Shown in pieces: positions 1 to 8,259 of a stretch of DNA of 64,000 bases. The position numbers and the translations under genes are program-made. Numbering within the stretch: position 1 is the stretch's first letter; each line of letters opens with the position of its first letter. The DNA is taken from the NCBI RefSeq assembly GCF_031450805.1, contig NZ_JARTVY010000005.1:620001-684000 (forward strand). Reading direction: 5' to 3'. This stretch comes from Caballeronia sp031450805 (lineage in GTDB: Bacteria > Pseudomonadota > Gammaproteobacteria > Burkholderiales > Burkholderiaceae). Under the pieces are notes generated by a model. It was not told where the DNA came from. It saw only the letters and a list, made by a program, of their open reading frames with translations, and searched no databases.

Positions 1-1491
1 CCGGCGAGCGGACAGCCATGCTTCGAGCGTCCCGATGTCGGCTGCGCTCGCTTCGAGCCCGAGCTTCGTGCGACGCCAGAGAATATCGTCGGCGGTGTGT
101 GCCCACTCGTGGTCGACGAGATAGCGCGCTTCCGCTTCGTATAAGTCGGGCGCCAGCCGCGCGCCGAGCGCCTGCATCGAGCCGATACCGTCGAGCATGA
201 CATCGGCGCGAGTGCCGTAGGCGCGTGCGTAACGCGTTGCCAGCTCGCGCGGCAAGAACGGATATCGCTGTTCGAAGCCGTGCAGGAAGCGCGCGAAATC
301 GGCATCGGGCATCTCGCCGCCGGGTAGCGGCGCGGCATGTGTCCATGCGGGGACGGTGATCGCAAGCGGTCCTGCAAGCTGCTCGACCGCTTCTTCCGCG
401 AGCCGCCGATACGTCGTGATCTTGCCGCCGAAAATCGTGAGCAGCGGTGCGCGCGTCGTATCGAGCTGAAGCTCGTAATCGCGCGTGGCCGATGCCGCAT
501 TGTCCGCGCCGTCCGCAAGCAGAGGTCGCACGCCGGCGTAAGACCACACGACATCGCTCGCCGCCACCGGCTTCCGAAAATAGCGATTCACCGCCGCGCA
601 AAGATAATCGATCTCTTCCGGCGCGATGCGTACGTCCGCGAGCGGCCCTTCGTAATCGACATCCGTCGTGCCGATCAGCGTGTAGCCGCGTTGCCACGGA
701 ATCGCGAAGATGATGCGGCGGTCGTCGTTCTGAAGAATGTACGCGTGATCGTGATCGAACAGCTTGCGCGTGACGATATGACTGCCCTTCACGAGCCGCA
801 TCGCCCGCGTGCCGTTGTCTCCGGCGGCCAGCGCATTGACCCACGGCCCCGCCGCATTGACGAGCGCGCGCGCGCTGATTTCCCGCTGATGCCCGGCCGC
901 ATCGGCGATCAGCACGCGCCACTCGTCCTCACCGCGCGATGCCGAAACGAAGCGCGTGCGCGTTGCGATCCGCGCACCGCGTTCGTGCGCGCCGAGCGCG
1001 TTGAGCACGACGAGACGCGCGTCGTCGACGGCGGCATCGGAATAAATGAAGCCGCGCGTGATCGAATCGACGAGCGGCGCGCCCGCGACATGGCGACGCA
1101 AATTCACGCTGCGCGAACCTTCGAGCACGGCGCGGCGGCTCAGATGATCGTAGAGAAAAAGGCCCGCGCGAATCATCCATGCGGGACGCAGCGCAGGCAC
1201 ATGCGGCATGACGAAACGCAGCGGCGCGATGAGATGAGGCGCGACGGACAGCAGCACTTCACGCTCTCGAAGCGCCTTGCGGACGAGGCCGAACTCGCCG
1301 TATTCCAGGTACCGCAACCCGCCGTGTATGAGTTTCGTGCTCGCCGATGACGTGTGCTGCGCGAGATCGTCCCGTTCGACCAGCATCACGCGCACGCCGC
1401 GCCCCGACAGGTCTCGCGCGATGCCCGCACCGTTGATGCCGCCGCCCACTACGAGAACGTCGAAATCGACGTGTGCGCCCCGTTCAGCCAT
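1..1491 (-). CDS. glpD: Aerobic glycerol-3-phosphate dehydrogenase (3' end cut by window)
   Basis: FAD-dependent oxidation of sn-glycerol 3-phosphate to dihydroxyacetone phosphate, passing electrons to quinone at the inner membrane. Reading leftwards from an ATG at 1491, the frame stays open to base 1 (497 codons; the family is about 510, so only a few C-terminal residues are missing). The N-terminus carries the dinucleotide-binding motif VVGGGINGAGIARD (about residues 14-27), followed by LIHGGLRYLE and, near residue 330, the conserved segment FGGKITTYRRLAEEA. It is divergent from a SorC-type regulator across a 147-bp gap with a 35-bp dyad, so regulation by that neighbour is likely (inference). 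A dihydroxyacetone kinase lies 7 kb away, consistent with C3-polyol use. Identification is firm. Confidence 0.95.
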   Translation of the reverse strand, partial: MAERGAHVDFDVLVVGGGINGAGIARDLSGRGVRVMLVERDDLAQHTSSASTKLIHGGLRYLEYGEFGLVRKALREREVLLSVAPHLIAPLRFVMPHVPALRPAWMIRAGLFLYDHLSRRAVLEGSRSVNLRRHVAGAPLVDSITRGFIYSDAAVDDARLVVLNALGAHERGARIATRTRFVSASRGEDEWRVLIADAAGHQREISARALVNAAGPWVNALAAGDNGTRAMRLVKGSHIVTRKLFDHDHAYILQNDDRRIIFAIPWQRGYTLIGTTDVDYEGPLADVRIAPEEIDYLCAAVNRYFRKPVAASDVVWSYAGVRPLLADGADNAASATRDYELQLDTTRAPLLTIFGGKITTYRRLAEEAVEQLAGPLAITVPAWTHAAPLPGGEMPDADFARFLHGFEQRYPFLPRELATRYARAYGTRADVMLDGIGSMQALGARLAPDLYEAEARYLVDHEWAHTADDILWRRTKLGLEASAADIGTLEAWLSARR

Positions 1492-1536
1492 GCGTTCCCC
1501 CGTTTTCCCCAGTCTTGACTGCGTTATAGGCCGGAC

Positions 1537-1571
1537 TGCACGTTTTTGCAACGCGTCTGCAATTTCGTGCA
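1537..1571. promoter_or_regulatory. Imperfect dyad, candidate operator between glpD and the SorC-type regulator
   Basis: Two 14-bp arms, TGCACGTTTTTGCA and TGCAATTTCGTGCA, are separated by the 7-bp spacer ACGCGTC. The arms match as inverted repeats at 11 of 14 positions. The dyad lies 46-68 bp from either start codon, where an operator for the divergent regulator or glpD would be expected. Assignment to the regulator is inference. Confidence 0.5.
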
Positions 1572-1638
1572 ACCGTCACTATAAGACGATCAGGCGACGT
1601 GATGTAATGACGGCATCGATGCATATGCAGAGCGACCC

Positions 1639-2613
1639 ATGCCGAACCCCGTGTTCAAGGACGAAGCCAGCCAGTTCGCCGCCGCCGTGCAAGTGGCGAA
1701 GATGTACTACTACCAGAGCATGACGACCGATGCGATCGCGCAGGACATGAAGCTGTCGCGTTCGAAGGTGTCGCGGCTGCTCGGCGTCGCGCATGCGAAC
1801 GGTCTGGTCGAAATCCGCATCAACGATCCGAGCGAGCGGCAAAGAAGCGTCGAACTGGAACTCACGGAACGGTTCCGGCTGGCAGCCGCGCGCGTGGTGC
1901 CGGTGCCCGAAGCGGCGGGCGAAGCGGAGTGGCTGCGTCGCGTGGCGATGTTCACCGCGAGCTATCTGAACACCGTCGTCGATTCAAACATGGTCGTCGG
2001 GGTGGCGTGGGGCACGACGATGGCGGCGGTATCGGACCATCTGATTCCGAAATCCACCGCGAACGTGGACATCGTGCAACTGAACGGGGCGGGCAACGCG
2101 CAGGGCGTGACGAGCACGTTCAGCAGCAATCTCATCATGCGCTTTGCCGTCAACTTCGACGCGCGGCCGCATCCGTTCCATGTGCCCGCGTTTTTCGACT
2201 ACGCACAGACGAGGCGCGCATTGTGGCGCGAGCGCAGCGTCCGGCAGATACTCGACTTGCAAAGCCGCGCCGACATCATGCTGTGCAGCGTCGGCGTGAT
2301 GTCGCCGCACATGACGAGCCATGTCTATAGCGGCGGCTTTCTCGAGAAGAGCGAGCTGGAATCGCTGCGCAAGGACGAAGTCGTCGGCGATATCGCTACC
2401 GTGTTCTTTCGCGCGGACGGGACGTATCGGGACATTGCGCTCAATCGACGCGCGAGCGGGCCGGACCTCGGCCTGTTGCGGCGCGCGAAGCATACGCTCT
2501 GCGTCGTGTCGGGGCAGCGCAAGGTCGAAGGCTTGCGTGGCGCGCTGCGAGGCGGCTTCATCCGGGAGCTGATCATCGACGAGCCGACCGCGCGTGCGTT
2601 GCTCGCAGGGTAA
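1639..2613 (+). CDS. SorC/DeoR-type sugar-binding transcriptional regulator
   Basis: 324 residues. An N-terminal helix-turn-helix (about 28-52, with TTDAIAQDMKLSRSKVSRLL) resembles the sigma-like HTH of SorC family regulators. The remaining 270 residues fit the SorC sugar-phosphate-binding domain, including VGVAWGTTMAAVSDHL and the glycine-rich SVGVMSPHM. Such proteins are tetrameric regulators whose DNA binding is tuned by a phosphorylated sugar or polyol. The gene is divergent from glpD and shares its promoter region. In Burkholderiaceae such regulators often sit beside polyol genes, so glycerol 3-phosphate or dihydroxyacetone phosphate is a reasonable effector guess. The family is clear; the effector is not shown by the sequence. 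Confidence 0.85.
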   Translation: MPNPVFKDEASQFAAAVQVAKMYYYQSMTTDAIAQDMKLSRSKVSRLLGVAHANGLVEIRINDPSERQRSVELELTERFRLAAARVVPVPEAAGEAEWLRRVAMFTASYLNTVVDSNMVVGVAWGTTMAAVSDHLIPKSTANVDIVQLNGAGNAQGVTSTFSSNLIMRFAVNFDARPHPFHVPAFFDYAQTRRALWRERSVRQILDLQSRADIMLCSVGVMSPHMTSHVYSGGFLEKSELESLRKDEVVGDIATVFFRADGTYRDIALNRRASGPDLGLLRRAKHTLCVVSGQRKVEGLRGALRGGFIRELIIDEPTARALLAG

Positions 2614-2682
2614 TCGCATGGAACGCGGCACGACGCTCGCTAGCGCCAGCATGGACGAATCTGCTTTGATCTTCATAGAGCG

Positions 2683-3096
2683 ATGAGAGAAAGGGCCACC
2701 ATCATTTGCTACCGCGACGGGAAAATATTGCTCGTCGGACGGAAGCGCTCGCGCTGGGCGCTGCCCGGCGGAACCATCCGCAGAAAGGAGTCGCCACAGG
2801 ACGCGGCGCGCCGCGAACTGGAGGAAGAGACGGGCCTCGTCGTCGGCGAACTCGCGTATCTGTTCCTCTTCGGCGGCGTGAACAAGCATCATCACGTGTT
2901 CAGCGTGAGCATCGCGCCGCAAGCAAGGCCGGAGCCGCGCAACGAGATTGCGCGCTGCGAATGGTTCGCGGCATCGCAGATCGCGACGCTCGCGACGAGC
3001 GTGCCGACGCGGGAGATCGTCGCGCTGACGCGAAGCCGCGCGGCGGGCGCGGAGCACGTCGAAGTCACATGGGGCGCGATAGACGCACTCGCATGA
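2683..3096 (+). CDS. NUDIX hydrolase
   Basis: 137 residues. The Nudix box is complete: G30, E36, R44-E45-L46, E48-E49, G51 and L52 follow the pattern GX5EX7REUXEEXGU, preceded by WALPGG. These residues bind the divalent metal and catalyse cleavage of a nucleoside diphosphate linked to another moiety. The substrate cannot be read from sequence; the short protein without extra domains resembles the housekeeping ADP-ribose or nucleotide-sanitising members. It stands alone between the SorC-type regulator and an SDR gene on the same strand, with a 69-bp gap upstream. Confidence 0.88.
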   Translation: MRERATIICYRDGKILLVGRKRSRWALPGGTIRRKESPQDAARRELEEETGLVVGELAYLFLFGGVNKHHHVFSVSIAPQARPEPRNEIARCEWFAASQIATLATSVPTREIVALTRSRAAGAEHVEVTWGAIDALA

Positions 3097-3170
3097 CGCG
3101 CCGAACGAGCAGGGGAAAGAGGAACGGCAGATGCTGAACCGTCTGCTTACCCTCTCACTTCGGAACCGCC

Positions 3171-4196
3171 ATGCGAAACAGACTGAAGCCTCTGCGTGAA
3201 CAGACCATCGTGCTGACCGGCGCGACGAGCGGCATCGGACTCGCCACCGCGCGTCGCGCCGCGAAGGCCGGCGCGCGCCTCATGCTCATTTCCCGCGACG
3301 AGACCGCGCTCAAGTCGCTTGCGGAAGAATTGTCGAAGGAGGGCGGCCCGGATGTCGCCTACACGGCAGCGGACGTCGGCGACGAAAGCCAGCTTCAGGC
3401 CGCCGCCGATGCCGCCGTCCAGCGCTTCGGCGGCTTCGATACGTGGATCAACAACGCGGGCGTGTCCATTTATGGGCGCTGCGTCGACGTCACGCTGGAA
3501 GATCAGCGCAAGCTGTTCGACACCAACTACTGGGGCGTCGTGAACGGATCGCGCATCGCCGTGAAGTCGCTGCGCGAACGCGGCGGCGCGCTCATCAACG
3601 TCGGCAGCGAATTGTCGGATGTAGCCGTGCCGTTGCAAGGTCCATACGTCGCATCCAAGCATGCGGTGAAGGGCTTCACCGATTCGCTGCGCATCGAACT
3701 CAAGGACGACGGCGCGCCGGTCTCGGTGACGCTGATCAAGCCTGCGGGCATCGATACGATGTTCGTCGAGCATGCGAAGAACTATCTCGATCAGGAGCCG
3801 AAGCTGCCGCCGCCCGTGTATGCGCCGGACATCGTCGCAAAGGCGATTCTTCATGCGGCCGTCCATCCGGAGCGCGATATCTATGTCGGCGGGGCGTCGC
3901 GCATGATGGCCGGCTTCGGTCAGCGCGCCCCGCGTCTTTACGATGCGATCACGAGCAAGCTCGGCATCAGGAGCCAGTTGAAGGATGAGCCGCGCAGCAG
4001 CGGCGATGCGCTCCACGAAGGTTCCGGCACGCTTCGGGAACGCTCGGGCCGCAACGGCCGCGTGCGCGAGACGAGCCTGTACACCAGCGCGCGTCTGCAG
4101 CCGGCGGGCGCGCGCGCCGCGCTGACCGGCGTGGCCGCGGTGATGCTCGTGATGGCCGCGCGGCGCTATGTGCGGATCGTGCGCGATGCGTATTGA
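3171..4196 (+). CDS. SDR family NAD(P)-dependent oxidoreductase with C-terminal membrane segment
   Basis: 341 residues. The Rossmann motif TGATSGIG is at residues 16-23, the NNAG signature near residue 93, and the catalytic Tyr-Lys pair in PYVASKH near residue 163 with an upstream catalytic Ser (NVGSE). About 90 residues follow the usual SDR core: a charged, basic linker and then a hydrophobic stretch, roughly residues 310-331 (AALTGVAAVMLVMAARRY), that looks like a single C-terminal membrane anchor. Substrate unknown. The last 29 bp overlap a longer possible reading of the next gene, but that gene's true start is probably at 4231. Confidence 0.85.
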   Translation: MRNRLKPLREQTIVLTGATSGIGLATARRAAKAGARLMLISRDETALKSLAEELSKEGGPDVAYTAADVGDESQLQAAADAAVQRFGGFDTWINNAGVSIYGRCVDVTLEDQRKLFDTNYWGVVNGSRIAVKSLRERGGALINVGSELSDVAVPLQGPYVASKHAVKGFTDSLRIELKDDGAPVSVTLIKPAGIDTMFVEHAKNYLDQEPKLPPPVYAPDIVAKAILHAAVHPERDIYVGGASRMMAGFGQRAPRLYDAITSKLGIRSQLKDEPRSSGDALHEGSGTLRERSGRNGRVRETSLYTSARLQPAGARAALTGVAAVMLVMAARRYVRIVRDAY

Positions 4197-4230
4197 ATCC
4201 CAACGCTCCGATCCATACCAGGAATCCGCC

Positions 4231-5364
4231 ATGCATCGACTGAACCGCTGTCTTGCTGCCCTGAGTGTCGCCATGCTGACGCAGGCGACTGTCGCCCAGA
4301 CCCTGCCGAACGACACAGCGGCGTACGCGCGCATGGGCGGCGCGAAGTTGCAACTGATCGCCCGTTTCGAGCATCAGGTCACGGGCGTGACGGTATCGCC
4401 CGATGGCCGCACCTTCGTCAATTTTCCGCGCTGGACCGAGGACGCGCCGATATCGGTTGCGGAACTCGGCCCGAACGGCGATCTTCGCCCGTTCCCCGAT
4501 GCCGAATGGAACGCCTGGCGCAATGCCCGCCGCGATGAACTGTCGCCGGCGGATCATTGGGTGTGCGTGCAATCGGTCGTCGCGGACAAAGCGGGCAATC
4601 TGTGGGTGCTCGATCCCGGCGCGCCGGCGCAATCGCTCGTCGTGCCGGGCGCGCCGAAGCTCGCGCAGATCGACCTGCGGACGAACCAGATCGCGCATGT
4701 GTTCGCGTTCGACGAATCCATCGCGCCGCAAGGCAGTTATCTGAACGATCTGCGCCTGAGCCCGGACGGCCGCTTCATCTACATGACCGATTCGGGCGTG
4801 CGCGGGGCGATCGTCGTGATCGACAGGACGACGGGCGTCGCGCGGCGCGTGCTCGACGGCGATCCGAGCACGCAGGCGGACAAGACCGTGACCGTGAAAG
4901 TCGACGGCAAGCCGCTGCGCCAGACCGATGGCCGGGGCGTGAACTTCTCGGCGGACGGCATCGCGCTCACGCCGGACGGACGCTATCTGTACTGGCAGGC
5001 GGTGAAGGGCAAGACGCTTTACCGCATTCCGGTCGATGCGCTGCAGAACGCGCAACTGAGCCCGCAGCAAGTGTCGTCGCGCGTGGAGACGGTCGGCATC
5101 GACGGCCCCGCCGATGGCCTGCTCTTCGACGAGCGTGGCCGGCTCTACATATCGGCGGTGGAGCATCATGCGGTGCGCGTGCGGGACGGCGAGCGGCTCT
5201 GGACGCTGCTGCGCGATCCGCAGCTTCGCTGGCCCGACACGTTCACGCAGGGTCCGGACGGCACTGTTTATGTGACGGACTCGCGCATTCCGGACATGAG
5301 CTGGTTCAAGCCCGACAATCCGGCCGCGCTGCCGACGTCCCTTTACGCGATCCGGCGCAGATAG
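4231..5364 (+). CDS. Secreted yellow/major-royal-jelly-type beta-propeller protein (SMP-30-like)
   Basis: 377 residues from the ATG at 4231, chosen because it begins a clean signal peptide (MHRLNRCLAALSVAMLTQA, cleavage near TVAQ) and has AGGA upstream. The mature part resembles the MRJP/yellow family: GVTVSPDGRTFVNFPRW near the start, YLNDLRLSPDGRFIYMTDSG in the middle, and VYVTDSRI at the end. These are six-bladed propellers; bacterial members are annotated as gluconolactonase-like or L-dopachrome-tautomerase-related, but their substrates are mostly unknown. It is probably periplasmic and follows the SDR gene by 34 bp on the same strand, so the two may be co-transcribed. Confidence 0.8.
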   Translation: MHRLNRCLAALSVAMLTQATVAQTLPNDTAAYARMGGAKLQLIARFEHQVTGVTVSPDGRTFVNFPRWTEDAPISVAELGPNGDLRPFPDAEWNAWRNARRDELSPADHWVCVQSVVADKAGNLWVLDPGAPAQSLVVPGAPKLAQIDLRTNQIAHVFAFDESIAPQGSYLNDLRLSPDGRFIYMTDSGVRGAIVVIDRTTGVARRVLDGDPSTQADKTVTVKVDGKPLRQTDGRGVNFSADGIALTPDGRYLYWQAVKGKTLYRIPVDALQNAQLSPQQVSSRVETVGIDGPADGLLFDERGRLYISAVEHHAVRVRDGERLWTLLRDPQLRWPDTFTQGPDGTVYVTDSRIPDMSWFKPDNPAALPTSLYAIRRR

Positions 5365-5367
5365 CGC

Positions 5368-7377
5368 TTACAAGCCGAACGGAAAGGTCTCCGGCGCATC
5401 GGGCGATGCCTGCGGCGCGGGCATCGCCTGGACGGCGCGCGTCGTGTCGAACCAGACGAACGCGTCGAACTGCGCGGGCAGTTCGGCCTGCGCGTAGTGA
5501 CTATAAAGCTCCGTGTCCGGCCGATAAATTACGCCGATGAACCGTTCCAGCCGCTCCTCCGAGAGCGCCTCGCGCAGCGCATCGGCGACGCCGGGGCGCA
5601 GATCGACCATGCAGCGGTTCACGCCCGCGAGATGAAACTGCTGCTCGTAGCTGTCCGCGCGCGAGGGCCGCACGTTCATCACCTGCATCGGCTCGTCCCA
5701 GTCCGATGCCGCCGCGACCGTCCCCCCATGCGTGCCGAAGCCGATGAGCGCGGCGGCGTCGCCGAAGCGTTCGCGGCACAACTGGCCGACGTTCAGCTCG
5801 TCGCGCACGCGGCCCATTTCGGTGGCGGAGGCATCGCCGAGATGCGAGTTATGCGCCCACACGACGGCGCGGGAATCCGGACCCCATGCGTCGAGCAGGC
5901 TCGTCAGCGTGTCGAACATGTGGGTGTCGCGCAGGTTCCAGCTTTCGGCAGAGCCGCTATACATCGCGCGATAGTACTGCTCCGCCGATGCCACGAGCCG
6001 CGCGTTGTGCGTGGCGTCGAGCAGGCCGGGATCGGCGGCGGGCGATGCGAGGCGCTTGTCGAGCAGATCGCGCAACTGGGCGATGACCGCCTTCTCGCAC
6101 TTGCCGAAGCCCGCCTGCCACGCGGCGCGGCCATACACGGCGGGGTTTTTCTGCCACGGCGTGAGACAGCCGTAGCGCTCGCGAGCGATGCGCGCCGCTT
6201 CGGGGTCCTCGCGGTCGAGATAGGCGAGCACGGCGGTGATGGACTCGGACAGGCTGTAGAGATCGAGGCCATAGAACGCGGCGCGGCGATCGGGCGGCAG
6301 CGCGACGTTGTGCTCGCGCATCCACGCGACGAACGCGCCGAATTCGGCGTTGCGCCACATCCATTGCGGAAAGCGCTGGAAGGGCTTCGCATCGGGCCGC
6401 GTGCGCGGCCTATGACGCACGTGTTCGTCGACGGTCGCCGCGTCCGGCCAGTCCGCCTCCACCGCGACGAAGCGAAAACCGTGTTTCTCGATGAGCCGCC
6501 TCGTGATGGCGGCGCGCGCCTCGTAGAACTCAGCAGTGCCGTGGCTCGCTTCGCCGAGCAGCACGACGCGCTTGTCAGCGAAGCGGTCAAAGGCTTGCGC
6601 GAACTCCGGCGCGGCCGGCGCGGGCAGCGGCACCGCCGAAGCGCGGATCAGGTCGGGCAGCGAACGTGCGGCGCTCGCGCGTTGCGCCTGCGGCGGCATC
6701 GACGGGGCCGTGTGGCGAAGGTCCGGTTCGTCGGCCCAGCCCGCCGCGCCGATCAGCGGGACGAACATCACGGAGCCGAGGTCTTCCTGCTCGAAGTCGT
6801 GCTCGCCGACGCGCACGAACCTGACGAGCCGCTGCGCCTCGCGGGCATCGCCGACCGGCATCACGAGCCGTCCGCCCATCTTCAATTGCTCGCGCCACGC
6901 CGCCGGCACGTACGGGCCGCCCGCCGACGCGAGGATCGCATCGAACGGCGCGTGCTGCGCAAGCCCTTCGGTGCCGTCCGCATGATGCACGGCCACGTTC
7001 GCGACGCCGAGCGCATCGAGGGTGGAGCGGGCGGCGTCGGCGAGTTCACGAAGACGCTCGACCGATTCCACCTGCGCGCCGATGCACGCCATCACCGCCG
7101 CTGCGTACCCCGAACCGGTGCCGATGTCGAGCACGCGGTCGCCCGGCTGGAGGCCGGCGGCTTCGAGCATCAGCGCGACGATATACGGCTGCGAGATGGT
7201 CTGATTCGCGGCGATGGGCAGCGGGTTGTCGTCGTAGGCGAATTCGGCGAGGGCGGCATCCACGAACGCATGACGCGGCACCTTCGCCATGCAGTCGAGC
7301 ACGCGCGGGTTCGCGATGCCGCGTCGTTTGAGCTGCCGCTCGATCATGCGGCTCTGCGCAGCCTCGATGCTGTCCAT
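5368..7377 (-). CDS. Protein-L-isoaspartate O-methyltransferase fused to an erythromycin-esterase-type domain
   Basis: 669 residues from the ATG at 7377 (the frame stays open upstream, but the domain begins here). Residues 1-210 are a full PCMT: SAM-binding LDIGTGSGY at 83-91, the NQTISQPYIVALM motif near 59-71, and DAILASAGG. Such enzymes methylate damaged isoaspartyl residues for repair. After a Pro/Ala-rich linker (about 212-258), residues 265-665 resemble the erythromycin esterase family, with VVLLGEASHGTAEF and a later VVWAHNSHLGD that supply the acid and histidine residues typical of EreA/EreB-like proteins. The substrate of the second domain is unknown; most chromosomal members are not proven resistance enzymes. 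It ends 3 bp after the stop of the convergent propeller gene and is divergent from the MgtC-like gene. Confidence 0.9.
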   Translation of the reverse strand: MDSIEAAQSRMIERQLKRRGIANPRVLDCMAKVPRHAFVDAALAEFAYDDNPLPIAANQTISQPYIVALMLEAAGLQPGDRVLDIGTGSGYAAAVMACIGAQVESVERLRELADAARSTLDALGVANVAVHHADGTEGLAQHAPFDAILASAGGPYVPAAWREQLKMGGRLVMPVGDAREAQRLVRFVRVGEHDFEQEDLGSVMFVPLIGAAGWADEPDLRHTAPSMPPQAQRASAARSLPDLIRASAVPLPAPAAPEFAQAFDRFADKRVVLLGEASHGTAEFYEARAAITRRLIEKHGFRFVAVEADWPDAATVDEHVRHRPRTRPDAKPFQRFPQWMWRNAEFGAFVAWMREHNVALPPDRRAAFYGLDLYSLSESITAVLAYLDREDPEAARIARERYGCLTPWQKNPAVYGRAAWQAGFGKCEKAVIAQLRDLLDKRLASPAADPGLLDATHNARLVASAEQYYRAMYSGSAESWNLRDTHMFDTLTSLLDAWGPDSRAVVWAHNSHLGDASATEMGRVRDELNVGQLCRERFGDAAALIGFGTHGGTVAAASDWDEPMQVMNVRPSRADSYEQQFHLAGVNRCMVDLRPGVADALREALSEERLERFIGVIYRPDTELYSHYAQAELPAQFDAFVWFDTTRAVQAMPAPQASPDAPETFPFGL

Positions 7378-7482
7378 CGGTGCTCCCTGAGAAAACGCCG
7401 GGGTTCGTTCCGGCAAGCAAGCGACGGACCCAGGTTCGAGGTTTGCTCGACGATTCGGGTCGAAGCTCCGGAGGGACGCAAC

Positions 7483-8190
7483 ATGTCGCCGATGCCGCTC
7501 GTCCTCCAATGGCCGGATGTGTGCATCCGCATCGCGCTGGCGGCGCTGGCCGGCATTCTGATCGGCCTGAACCGCGGCGAATCGGGCAAGGTGGCGGGCC
7601 TGCGCACGACGCTGCTCGTCTGCCTCGCAGCGTGTCTTGCGATGCTGCAAGTGAATGCGCTTCTCGCGCAGTCCGGCAAGAACGAACAGTCGATGATCGA
7701 ACTCGATCTGATGCGTCTGCCCCTCGGGATACTGTCGGGCGTCGGCTTCATCGGCGCGGGCGCGATCTTGCGCAAGGACGGGCTCGTGCTCGGCGTGACG
7801 ACGGCGGCGACGCTGTGGTTCGTCACCGTCGTCGGGCTGTGCTTCGGCGGCGGGCAGCTCGCGCTCGGGGCCGTCGGGCTCGTGCTGGGCATCGTCGTGC
7901 TGTGGTTCATGAAGGTGGTCGAGATGCGGATTCCGCGCGATCAGCAGGCGGAACTGAAGATCGTCTACGAACGCGGACGGTTCACGAGCGAATCGCTCGT
8001 CCAGTCGATGCGCGCGTGCGGCTGCCGGCTGACGGCGGTTGCCGGATCGGCGGGCGCGACAGGGGATCGCGTGGAGGAGCGCTTCGAGGTCCGCTGGCGG
8101 CAAGCGCCGGGTTCGGTGGACATGCCGCCGTTCGTCGAGGCGGCATCGGTGGCGGGCGTGGAGCACGTCGAGTGGTCGGTCATGCGCTGA
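7483..8190 (+). CDS. MgtC/SapB family inner-membrane protein
   Basis: 235 residues from an ATG at 7483 with GGAG 14 bp upstream. The N-terminal 130 residues hold the MgtC transmembrane region: IALAALAGILIGLNRGESGK (second helix with the conserved Arg/Glu turn), LRTTLLVCLAACLAML, and GVGFIGAGAILRK followed by GVTTAATLWF, the family signature. About 90 soluble residues follow, as in the longer MgtC members with an ACT-like tail. MgtC proteins modulate Mg2+ adaptation and, in pathogens, the F1Fo ATPase; for other members the role is not settled. It is divergent from the PCMT-esterase gene with a 105-bp gap. Confidence 0.88.
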   Translation: MSPMPLVLQWPDVCIRIALAALAGILIGLNRGESGKVAGLRTTLLVCLAACLAMLQVNALLAQSGKNEQSMIELDLMRLPLGILSGVGFIGAGAILRKDGLVLGVTTAATLWFVTVVGLCFGGGQLALGAVGLVLGIVVLWFMKVVEMRIPRDQQAELKIVYERGRFTSESLVQSMRACGCRLTAVAGSAGATGDRVEERFEVRWRQAPGSVDMPPFVEAASVAGVEHVEWSVMR

Positions 8191-8259
8191 AAGCGTACCG
8201 CTTCGCTGCGATGAAATGCTTTACCCTTGAGGCGGACCATCGCCCAGGAGACCGCCCCC

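Noticed and set aside
5497..8190. A very long open plus-strand frame covering the PCMT-esterase region
   Set aside because: Only the last 708 bp (MgtC-like) look like protein; the rest is the Arg/Ala/His-rich antisense of a well-supported gene in GC-rich DNA.
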